A DNA stretch of 10,183 nt from Lachnospiraceae bacterium UBA7179 (GTDB lineage: Bacteria > Bacillota > Clostridia > Lachnospirales > Lachnospiraceae), in assembly GCA_002491195.1 (NCBI GenBank), contig DKVL01000037.1, positions 1-10,183 on the forward strand. The letters run 5' to 3'. Below, piece by piece: positions 1 through 5,163 of the stretch. Below the pieces are notes generated by a model, which saw only the letters and a list, made by a program, of their open reading frames with translations, searched no databases and was not told the origin of the DNA. The position numbers and the translations under genes are program-made. The stretch's first letter is position 1. Each line of letters begins with the position of its first letter.

Positions 1-30
1 CCTCGAAGAAATATCCTGCGCAAGTTGCAT
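1..30 (-). CDS. Possible start of a further downstream gene (partial, runs off the window)
   Basis: An ATG at 30-28 opens a frame to the window edge (MQLAQDISSR, ten codons). It begins 21 nt after the stop of the PAS gene on the same strand. AGGA lies about 9 nt upstream, a weak ribosome site. No terminator is visible between the PAS stop and this ATG, which fits a continuing operon. Ten residues are too few to recognise a family, and it may be chance. Confidence 0.22.
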   Translation of the reverse strand, partial: MQLAQDISSR

Positions 31-51
31 CACTTATTTTCCTACAATTCC

Positions 52-429
52 TTACCTATCAAAATCATATCTCTTTGCTGTCTCCGGATCCCGATACTCA
101 TGTTTCTCATAGTATCCAATCAGGCTGCCGTCTTCATCGCGCAGCGCAACCATATACACATCTTTGTTTTCCTTTTCATTGTGAAAGGTATAGATCCTGT
201 TATGTTCTGCGCTCTCCGCAAACCATGAAACCACCTTTTTGATCATCTCAACCGACTGCGGGTTGTGACAGTCCAGCAGGCTCTTTCCAACAAGCCCCTC
301 TCCGCCTCTTTTTGCATACCGCATCCTTGCCGCCGGGTTCATATACAGGATTTCATGTTCCATGTTGCAGATTACAACTGCACATTGATCCTGATCAACA
401 ATGCTCTTAAAATACTTTGACAATTCCAT
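52..429 (-). CDS. Small single-domain PAS protein
   Basis: The product is a 125-residue soluble protein that is essentially one PAS domain. The N-terminal helix (about residues 1-12) leads into the PAS strand 'CAVVICNMEHEILYMNPAA' (about 16-34), then a 'GLVGKSLLDCHNPQS' helix and loop (about 45-59) typical of PAS folds. The final strands 'KDVYMVALRDEDGSLIGYYE' lie at about 89-108. There is no kinase, cyclase, helix-turn-helix or membrane segment, so output must be through partner binding. PAS domains bind small ligands or cofactors or mediate dimer contacts; which applies here cannot be read from the sequence. The start is supported by GGGAGG seven bases upstream of the ATG. It is the last recognised gene of a three-gene operon and starts 15 nt after the ATPase stop. 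The name is secure at domain level; the biological role is unknown. Confidence 0.85.
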   Translation of the reverse strand: MELSKYFKSIVDQDQCAVVICNMEHEILYMNPAARMRYAKRGGEGLVGKSLLDCHNPQSVEMIKKVVSWFAESAEHNRIYTFHNEKENKDVYMVALRDEDGSLIGYYEKHEYRDPETAKRYDFDR

Positions 430-444
430 CTCACTGCCTCCCTT

Positions 445-1302
445 TCATTGAAATTCCCTCTCATGTTTCTTAAAAAACGCATAATATGCCCGCACATTGC
501 CAAGCTCCGTCCAGCGCTTGACATCCACCACTTCCTCGTCCAGGTCATAAATCTTTGCCCCCTTCATGGAAAGCAAAAACGGCGAGTGTGTGGCAATCAC
601 AAACTGACAATGAAAAAAGCGGACGGAATCTTCCAAAAAACGCAGCAATTCCTGCTGTTTTTCCGGCGACAGGCTGTTCTCCGGCTCGTCGAGCAGATAC
701 AGTCCGTTTTCCTTTATTTTATCTGCAAAATAAAGGAACGCGCTCTCCCCGTTGGAATGCTCCCGCACGTTGTCCTGCAGATTGTTCCGGACAAACTTTG
801 ACTGTGTATTGCGGCGCGCGGAATTTACCTTTTTCAGCTGCTCATAATCTTCCAGCGAACGCATCTGGAAACGGGAATATTTTGCCTCCTGATACTCCTC
901 AAACAGCTCCTCGCGCTTTCGGTCAATCCCTTCGTTGATACTCCGCAGATTCAGCATGAAGTCAAACACATCGTCACTCGTGATAATCCTGCTGTCCTTT
1001 GGTATCTTTCTAATGGTCTCATAAGAGCACATCTTTGTATAATCCCCAAAGAAATTCGATCGGTTGTATAATGTATCACGCGCAAGCCCCAGTTTTTCCG
1101 CAATCACATTCAACGCTGTCGTTTTCCCTGAACCATTCCCGCCGTACAGGATTGTCACTTCCTCAAAATCCAGCATTCCCAGCTGGTGCTCTGACAATAC
1201 CAGAAAAGGATACACCGTATCGTAACAGGTGCGCTTTAGCCGCATTGTAAAATCATACTCCTGTTCCCTGTGCGGGAACTCAAAATGAGATAGATAGATC
1301 AT
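445..1302 (-). CDS. ABC-type cytosolic ATPase (AAA family, predicted ATPase of the SMC/ABC-like class)
   Basis: The product is a 285-residue P-loop ATPase. Visible motifs in order are Walker A GGNGSGKT (54-61), an ABC-signature-like SNGES (183-187), Walker B LYLLDEPENSLSP (201-213, catalytic Glu206) and the H-switch ATHSPF (237-242, His239). Between Walker A and the signature lies a charged, probably helical insert (about 120-180, rich in E/K/R). This order is that of stand-alone ABC ATPases related to RecF/SMC and COG3910-like 'predicted ATPases', not of transporter ATPases, and no membrane partner is nearby. The substrate is unknown; DNA- or complex-remodelling roles are typical of the class. 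The ATG lies one base after the TGA of the alkyltransferase-like gene and has only a distant GGAAAGG, so translation is probably coupled to that gene. All catalytic motifs look intact. Confidence 0.88.
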   Translation of the reverse strand: MIYLSHFEFPHREQEYDFTMRLKRTCYDTVYPFLVLSEHQLGMLDFEEVTILYGGNGSGKTTALNVIAEKLGLARDTLYNRSNFFGDYTKMCSYETIRKIPKDSRIITSDDVFDFMLNLRSINEGIDRKREELFEEYQEAKYSRFQMRSLEDYEQLKKVNSARRNTQSKFVRNNLQDNVREHSNGESAFLYFADKIKENGLYLLDEPENSLSPEKQQELLRFLEDSVRFFHCQFVIATHSPFLLSMKGAKIYDLDEEVVDVKRWTELGNVRAYYAFFKKHEREFQ

Positions 1303-1303
1303 A

Positions 1304-1621
1304 TCAGTACACTGGCCTTTCCCACTGATACTGCGCCATATTCACGCAGTCGCCCGTAAACTCCACACCCTCCGCCTTCAACAGCTCCATCTGGCGGTTG
1401 CCGCCTCCGAAAGCAAACGCATCCGACACCCGGCCCTCCTTGTTGACGACGCGGTAACAGGGGATGTGGTCAGGATCAGGATTGACGTGCAGCGCATAAC
1501 CGACCACTCTTGCCCACCGCTTATTCCCCGCAAGCGCGGCAATCTGCCCGTAGGTTGCTACCTGACCATACGGAATCTGCTTTACGGCCTCGTATATTTT
1601 TTCAAATGCAGACTGTTCCAT
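1304..1621 (-). CDS. MGMT-family protein (small O6-alkylguanine-DNA alkyltransferase-like)
   Basis: The 105-residue protein contains only the DNA-binding/active-site domain of the O6-methylguanine-DNA methyltransferase family. Residues 16-32 (IPYGQVATYGQIAALAG) form the helix-turn-helix region, Arg38 lies in the RVVGYAL segment (the usual arginine-finger region), and the active-site loop is IPCYRVV (53-59) with Cys55. A later 'FAFGGGNRQMELLKAEGVEF' matches the C-terminal family block. The usual motif is PCHRV; here the His is Tyr. The acceptor Cys is kept, unlike alkyltransferase-like proteins, which have Trp at that site. The family repairs alkylated guanine or flags it for nucleotide-excision repair; which applies here is uncertain because of the His-to-Tyr change. 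GGGAGG six bases before the ATG fixes the start. It leads the operon with the ATPase and PAS genes. Confidence 0.88.
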   Translation of the reverse strand: MEQSAFEKIYEAVKQIPYGQVATYGQIAALAGNKRWARVVGYALHVNPDPDHIPCYRVVNKEGRVSDAFAFGGGNRQMELLKAEGVEFTGDCVNMAQYQWERPVY

Positions 1622-1646
1622 GCAAATCCTCCCTGTGTTCTGAAAC

Positions 1647-1742
1647 CATGAAAATTATGATGTATGTTTCCTTTAAATATTCTGCAAGCGCCATAAGTGT
1701 TGTCGTCTTGCCATACTGGCGTCCCTTGTTGAAAAGACAGAT
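1647..1742 (-). pseudogene. Relic of a 'predicted AAA-ATPase' N-terminus
   Basis: Read on the minus strand, about 30 codons give LFNKGRQYGKTTTLMALAEY followed by LKETYIIIFM. This closely fits the Walker A segment of the multicopy AAA-ATPase family common in Lachnospiraceae and Bacteroidetes, whose members read like '(I/N)R(A/G)RQYGKTTTL...'. An in-frame TAA (1743-1745) lies directly before it, and the family likeness stops after about residue 30, just before the alkyltransferase ribosome site. The full-length family is several hundred residues, so this is a remnant, not a gene. The family assignment is from memory of the motif. Confidence 0.6.
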
Positions 1743-1770
1743 TTACACTTCCAACATAGTAAATCTGTCT
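1735..1770. repeat. Perfect 12-bp inverted repeat
   Basis: AGACAGATTTAC (1735-1746) and GTAAATCTGTCT (1759-1770) are exact reverse complements around a 12-nt centre. On the minus strand the right arm is followed by TTTTC, so a weak intrinsic terminator for the Uma2 gene is possible. The low GC of the stem and the short T run also allow an operator reading. Confidence 0.7.
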
Positions 1771-1781
1771 CTTTCTTTCAA
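1753..1781 (-). promoter_or_regulatory. Candidate promoter for the MGMT-ATPase-PAS operon
   Basis: TTGAAA (1781-1776) and TATGTT (1758-1753) are separated by 17 bp on the minus strand. The -35 matches consensus at 5 of 6 bases and the -10 only at 4 of 6. The -10 sits in the centre of the 12-bp inverted repeat and one arm fills part of the spacer, so a protein bound to the repeat would block it. It lies about 130 bases upstream of the alkyltransferase start, and I see no better promoter closer. Confidence 0.35.
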
Positions 1782-1853
1782 AAAATGCATTGAAATCGCA
1801 CTGATCAATCCGGGGCAGGACAATCAGCAGGTTTCTTACAAAATATCAGATGA

Positions 1854-2387
1854 TCACTGTACCTTTATTGAAAACCCTTCGTATATTCCAACAGATACAT
1901 CTTCACCAAACGAATACTGCTCCATCGTTTCTTTTTCAAACTGATATACCATCACCATTTCTTTGATCGGGTCAACGATCCAATATTCCCTGACTCCTGC
2001 AGCTTGATATTGAAACAATTTCTTATAATAGTCCATCTCTTTATTTCCAGGTGAAATAATTTCTATGATCCAGTCCGGCGCACCATGACAACCCTTCTCA
2101 TCTAATTTGGAAGTATCACAGATTACGGAAATATCAGGTTCAAAATAATTTTTGTCATCATTTTTCAGAAACACAGCAAATGGAGCAGCATAAATTTCAC
2201 ATTCTCCACCTTCAGAATCAATGTAATCCGCAATCTTCCTGCTTAATGAAAGTAAAATTCTCTGATGTGTCCTGGTAGGCGATGCCATATAATAAATCTG
2301 TCCGTCAATCAGCTCTGCACGCACCCCATCTGGTAACGCATAAATATCTTCAATTGTATAGAATTCTGACTTTTTTGCTACATCCAT
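1854..2387 (-). CDS. Uma2 family (DUF820) PD-(D/E)XK nuclease-like protein
   Basis: The 177-residue protein has the hallmarks of the Uma2/DUF820 family. These are the N-terminal 'EFYTIEDIYALPDGVRAELIDG' block (8-29, Glu25), 'PTRTHQRILLSLSRKI' (37-52), the catalytic-type 'YFEPDISVI' (81-89, Asp85), 'PDWIIEIISPGN' (104-115, Glu109) and 'DYYKKLFQYQAAGVREYWIVDP' (119-140). The spaced Asp, Glu and Lys form a PD-(D/E)XK restriction-like nuclease core; cellular substrates are generally unknown. I chose the ATG at 2387 because GGAGG lies eight bases upstream. An in-frame ATG at 2438 would overlap the -35 box. The gene stands alone with its own promoter and is more AT-rich than the flanking operons. 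The family is often multicopy and mobile, so recent acquisition is plausible. Confidence 0.88.
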   Translation of the reverse strand: MDVAKKSEFYTIEDIYALPDGVRAELIDGQIYYMASPTRTHQRILLSLSRKIADYIDSEGGECEIYAAPFAVFLKNDDKNYFEPDISVICDTSKLDEKGCHGAPDWIIEIISPGNKEMDYYKKLFQYQAAGVREYWIVDPIKEMVMVYQFEKETMEQYSFGEDVSVGIYEGFSIKVQ

Positions 2388-2414
2388 CTTACCGTCCTCC
2401 TTCCATATACAAAC

Positions 2415-2443
2415 ATAATACCTTATCTTTGACTCCATATCAA
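2415..2443 (-). promoter_or_regulatory. Sigma-A promoter of the Uma2 gene
   Basis: TTGATA (2443-2438), a 17-bp spacer and TATTAT (2420-2415) lie just upstream of the AGGAGG ribosome site and the ATG at 2387. The hexamers are each close to consensus and the spacing is ideal. Confidence 0.65.
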
Positions 2444-2501
2444 TAACTTTTTCATTCTTACATTTTAATCCGTTTCCGAATGGTAAAAACCAGACATTGA
2501 C

Positions 2502-3518
2502 CTATAATCTATAACTTAATATGAGAACTGCCACTGCCACAATTACAAAAAGGTGTATCTTCCATGTCATACTCAGATACCCAATAAATTCACGAATAAA
2601 CGCATTTAAGGTAAAATACCACTTTGTTTTAGCACCAAATCCCACACAGTTCATTCCCTGCTTCCTTGCCAGTATCAATGCCCTGAACACATGGTATGCT
2701 GTTGTGACGATGATGATCTTAGGCTTCTGTTTCTCCATGAATGCTTTTGAAAACAGTAAATTTTGCTGTGTAGATACAGATTGTTGTTCCATGATCAGTT
2801 GATCTCTTTCCACACCCTTATCAACCGCATAAGCTGCCATCGCTTCACTTTCGGAAATACTTTCACCTGGACCCTGCCCACCGGACATGATCAATACAGC
2901 ATTAGGATTATAGCGCAGCAGCTCTATTCCTTTTTCAATCCGGGATGCAAGCAAAGGTGTAACCTTCTTTCCAATAATCCCAGCCCCCAATACAACAATA
3001 TAATCTGCATTTCTTCTCTTTCGTAGATGAACAAGGTTAAGGATCGCAGACAGCGAATACATCGTGAACACTGCTAATAGGTATACGATCGAAAAACTAA
3101 TGACCATATAAACGATTGTGCCGAATGTATTTTTTACCAGTTTTCCAATCATCGGCCAGACGATCAGGTAAATGCCAAGCAAAATGGAACAGACCATCAA
3201 CAACAGATTTGTCGGTTTCATTCCCTCATGTCTGATAATTCTTATCCCTTCCACAAAAAGGGTAAATATCAAAATTATCGGAAATGCCATAATGAATACC
3301 ATGATCAAAAGGAACAGCATTACCAATAGTCCAACCGCCAATTCGTGTAAAGACAGCCATTCTGAATAACGATACAGCAAAACAAGCACAAAAAATGCCA
3401 GACATATCATCATGAAAAAAAATGAAAACCCACTCCATAATGTTCTGGCATCATGCAGCATAATTGCAAAAAATATAAAAAACGATATTAAAAATATGAT
3501 AAGTGCGATCTTCCACAT
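2502..3518 (-). CDS. YdcF/DUF218 family membrane protein (ElyC/SanA-like)
   Basis: The 338-residue integral membrane protein has about five hydrophobic segments before its catalytic-type domain (roughly 4-20, 30-49, 62-90, 103-123, 133-160) and one at the C-terminus (about 320-336). The cytosol- or wall-facing DUF218 domain spans about 172-315. Its features are 'DYIVVLGAGIIGKKVTPLLA' (172-191), 'SRIEKGIELL', the glycine loop 'IMSGGQGPGESISESEAMA' (210-228) and 'VTTAYHVFRA' (271-280). DUF218 proteins such as YdcF, SanA and ElyC are linked to envelope integrity and polyisoprenoid-carrier metabolism; YdcF binds S-adenosylmethionine. The exact reaction is not known for this branch. A GAGG about five bases before the ATG supports the start. 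It is monocistronic by spacing (74 nt from the gene upstream, 114 nt from the next). It is strikingly AT-rich compared with the genes at either end of the window. Confidence 0.88.
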   Translation of the reverse strand: MWKIALIIFLISFFIFFAIMLHDARTLWSGFSFFFMMICLAFFVLVLLYRYSEWLSLHELAVGLLVMLFLLIMVFIMAFPIILIFTLFVEGIRIIRHEGMKPTNLLLMVCSILLGIYLIVWPMIGKLVKNTFGTIVYMVISFSIVYLLAVFTMYSLSAILNLVHLRKRRNADYIVVLGAGIIGKKVTPLLASRIEKGIELLRYNPNAVLIMSGGQGPGESISESEAMAAYAVDKGVERDQLIMEQQSVSTQQNLLFSKAFMEKQKPKIIIVTTAYHVFRALILARKQGMNCVGFGAKTKWYFTLNAFIREFIGYLSMTWKIHLFVIVAVAVLILSYRL

Positions 3519-3592
3519 AATGTCCTCACATTTTTCAATAAATATTTAATCTGCCTATTCCACAAATCAGCAGCTCAAATATTTCGCAAACC

Positions 3593-4381
3593 TTAGAATT
3601 CAGAATAGACAAACAAGTTCAAATATTCTTTCTTCACATACCCCTCCAAAGCCTCCTTTGACTCTCCGAATCTGATGAGAACTTTGTAAAAATCATTTTC
3701 CTCCGCGACGATCTCCACAACCGCATCCTTTTCTAACAGAGTCATCACTTCCGCGTCGCGCGCTGCAGCGGACCGCACTTTCAATGCATCAGTATTCACT
3801 ACTCCAATCTCAGATGCCGGTGATTGCGCCTCATCTGCCTTATTGTCCGGCTCCGCTCCGACGGTTTCCAACACATCCGCCTTCTTGTCCGCATCCGTTC
3901 CTGCGGCTCCCATATGCGGACAGATTTTGTATGTAAAAGACGACACCTCGTCCCCACGGATTACACTGCCGCACTTTGCACACTGCTGCGCCTCATATGT
4001 AATCACGGTGCAGCTCCCGTCAGGATGTTTTTCGTGCTCCGCAATTGTCCCTGTCACGTAACTGTGTGCACAGACACTCTGTTTCTGTCCCTGCTGCCCC
4101 TGTCTCACAATGCTGTCAATGACCTCATAAGCATTGCTGTCACCGCAGGCAAAGACCGTATCCCCCTGGCTGAAATCCATATGTGCGCCCTCCATAGGAT
4201 TCTCTTCGCCCTCCTGTGCAAAGACCAGTACATCCTTATCACTCCAGTCTTTTGTTCCGCCCTGCACATACGCGTGCGGCTTGCGGTATGACAGCGCCGG
4301 AATACTGCTTGCCAAAGCACAGACTGCCACCACGGCAGCTACTGCACTCTTTTTCCAGGTTTTCTTCTTATTCGTTCCCAT
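3593..4381 (-). CDS. Surviving C-terminal part of the M56 sensor: signal anchor, Cys/His cluster and SH3-like domain
   Basis: If translated from the ATG at 4381, this gives 262 residues. The start has GGAG six bases upstream and overlaps by 14 nt the stop (4370-4368) of the truncated N-terminal frame, so termination-reinitiation is possible. The N-terminus is basic (GTNKKKTWKKS) followed by a hydrophobic stretch (about 12-29) ending SSIPALSY, which looks like a signal peptide or anchor. A Cys/His-rich module follows: C104-x-H106, H116, H119, C124, C134-xx-C137 and C154-x-H156, suggesting metal binding. An acidic linker (about 160-190) leads to an SH3b-like domain (about 193-255: 'VVNTDALKVRSAA ... 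GYVKKEYL'). This region is the extracellular tail of a BlaR1-type protein, now detached from its protease. The same frame can be read open from 4531, but that stretch is the out-of-frame translation of the membrane segment and has no start signal. Whether it is expressed is unknown. Confidence 0.55.
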   Translation of the reverse strand: MGTNKKKTWKKSAVAAVVAVCALASSIPALSYRKPHAYVQGGTKDWSDKDVLVFAQEGEENPMEGAHMDFSQGDTVFACGDSNAYEVIDSIVRQGQQGQKQSVCAHSYVTGTIAEHEKHPDGSCTVITYEAQQCAKCGSVIRGDEVSSFTYKICPHMGAAGTDADKKADVLETVGAEPDNKADEAQSPASEIGVVNTDALKVRSAAARDAEVMTLLEKDAVVEIVAEENDFYKVLIRFGESKEALEGYVKKEYLNLFVYSEF

Positions 4382-4565
4382 AATCTGCTCCATTCTTTTT
4401 CTCAACAAACTTTTCGAGATCCCCAGTGACGGAATGACCGGATTCGGACCTGATCCAAAACCGCCTCCACCGCAACGGCAGCTCGTACGGCAGAATCCCG
4501 CTGCAGAAAAGATACAGCAGGGTGCAGACACTTCCGCACAACATCATATGTACATACAGTCTCAT
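3593..4565 (-). pseudogene. BlaR1/MecR1-type M56 sensor metallopeptidase with a large internal deletion
   Basis: The gene starts at the ATG 4565, overlapping the BlaI stop as ATGA. The first ~40 residues (MRLYVHMMLCGSVCTLLYLF ... YELPLRWRRFW) are the normal first membrane segment of an M56 protein. Family members then have several more helices and a zinc protease core with HExxH over about 200-300 residues. Here the sequence jumps straight to the block that ends the M56 domain (PVIPSLGISKSLLRKRMEQI) in another frame; the join lies at about 4435-4460. The original frame stops at 4370-4368 after 65 residues. No HExxH or protease core can be found in any frame. In intact systems this protein senses a cell-wall signal and leads to cleavage of the BlaI repressor, so that route should be lost here. 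The pairing with BlaI makes the identification firm; the exact deletion size cannot be measured without a homologue. Confidence 0.78.
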
Positions 4566-4930
4566 TCCTGCTCCCACCCTCTCAACACTTCGCGCAGCGC
4601 ATCGATTTCCTTTTCGCTCGGTTTTGCCCCACCGTTCAGAGTGGTAAGCATCCTGGCAAAGGAACCTCCATAGTTTCTGTCGAGAAAGGCTTTGGATGCC
4701 TCTTCCAGATACTCTTCTCTGGTGATCGCGGGCAGATATTTCCTGAACCGTCCACCCTCCACAGCCGTGACCAGATTCTTTTGCTGCATCTTGAACAAAA
4801 AGGTATTGATGGTCTGCTTCTTCCAGTCTTTTTGCGTCCTCTCATTAAAAATCTCCAAAAGCTCCCCCAGAAAGACTGGTTCCCCTTTCGCCCACAATGT
4901 TTCCATAATCTCTAATTCCGCTTCTGTCAT
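4562..4930 (-). CDS. BlaI/MecI/CopY family winged-helix repressor
   Basis: The 122-residue protein matches the BlaI/MecI/Penicillinase-repressor family over its whole length. The N-terminal winged helix starts 'MTEAELEIMETLWAKGEPVF' and continues with the recognition-helix region 'KDWKKQTINTFLFKMQQKNL' (about 35-54) and the wing 'GGRFRKYLPAITREEY' (about 60-75). The C-terminal helices are for dimerisation and end 'ALREVLRGWEQE'. Such dimers bind palindromes and are inactivated by cleavage triggered by the membrane M56 partner. I use the ATG at 4930 because AGGAGG is seven bases upstream; the longer frame from 4972 has no such site. The stop overlaps the start of the broken M56 gene (ATGA). 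Two matching 16-bp palindromes at its promoter point to autorepression. With the protease gone, repression may be permanent or relieved by another M56 protein. Confidence 0.92.
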   Translation of the reverse strand: MTEAELEIMETLWAKGEPVFLGELLEIFNERTQKDWKKQTINTFLFKMQQKNLVTAVEGGRFRKYLPAITREEYLEEASKAFLDRNYGGSFARMLTTLNGGAKPSEKEIDALREVLRGWEQE

Positions 4931-4982
4931 ATTGATACCTCCTGCATTTTTGAACACACCTAACAGTTTCAAGGCAAATATG

Positions 4983-4998
4983 TACTACTATTATAGTA
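4983..4998. promoter_or_regulatory. Proximal BlaI-type operator
   Basis: TACTAC-TATT-ATAGTA forms a near-perfect palindrome (one half-site mismatch). It overlaps the -10 box of the blaI-like promoter, a position that would block RNA polymerase. It has the same half-sites and 4-bp centre as the second site 51 bp away. Confidence 0.7.
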
Positions 4999-5023
4999 TA
5001 ACAACACGCAGTAATTTTTGCAA
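4995..5023 (-). promoter_or_regulatory. Promoter of the BlaI-M56 operon
   Basis: TTGCAA (5023-5018), a 17-bp spacer and TATACT (5000-4995) lie on the minus strand, about 65 bases upstream of the chosen BlaI start. The -10 shares bases with the proximal operator, and the distal operator lies about 10 bp upstream of the -35. Confidence 0.65.
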
Positions 5024-5033
5024 CCCTTTTTTG

Positions 5034-5049
5034 TACTATTTTTATAGTA
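5034..5049. promoter_or_regulatory. Distal BlaI-type operator
   Basis: TACTAT-TTTT-ATAGTA is a perfect 6-bp palindrome around a 4-bp centre. It is 51 bp centre to centre from the proximal operator, close to five helical turns, so two dimers would sit on the same face of the DNA. Confidence 0.7.
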
Positions 5050-5076
5050 AAGCAAACAGGGAAGAGCCATCTTCCC
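5050..5076 (-). terminator. Likely intrinsic terminator of the ABC operon
   Basis: On the minus strand GGGAAGA-TGGC-TCTTCCC (5076-5059) forms a 7-bp stem with a 4-nt loop, followed by TGTTTGCTTT. It lies about 90 bases past the permease stop and just before the distal BlaI operator. The T run is broken, so efficiency may be moderate. Confidence 0.5.
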
Positions 5077-5089
5077 CTACTCGCCGCGC

Positions 5090-5132
5090 GCCCCATGCGC
5101 CGCCTTAGCTGCATGTTTCCTTTGCATGGGGC
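5090..5132. repeat. 9-bp inverted repeat downstream of the permease
   Basis: GCCCCATGC (5090-5098) and GCATGGGGC (5124-5132) are exact reverse complements, 25 nt apart, and GC-rich. No T run follows on either strand, so it is not a simple terminator. It may be a 3' stabilising hairpin of the ABC transcript. Confidence 0.5.
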
Positions 5133-5163
5133 TGTGGCCGCATAAACCAATCCGAACTGGTCG

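Noticed and set aside
1746..1761. A third BlaI operator in front of the alkyltransferase operon (ATAGTA at 1756-1761)
   Set aside because: The opposite half-site matches at only 3 of 6 bases.
1510..1944. A 144-codon plus-strand open frame across the gap between the alkyltransferase and Uma2 genes
   Set aside because: It is antisense to the alkyltransferase start, the ATPase relic and the Uma2 end, has no ribosome site and shows no domain-like pattern.
2388..2438. Longer Uma2 start at 2438
   Set aside because: The ATG overlaps the -35 box of a good promoter and lacks a ribosome site, while AGGAGG precedes the ATG at 2387.
4382..4531. N-terminal extension of the tail protein beginning MSAPCCIF
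   Set aside because: It is the out-of-frame reading of the M56 first membrane segment; there is no start signal and no family resemblance before PVIPSLG.
4134..4673. A 179-codon plus-strand frame opposite the M56 remnant and the BlaI gene
   Set aside because: It lies wholly antisense to recognised coding sequence and its composition is that of a shadow frame.
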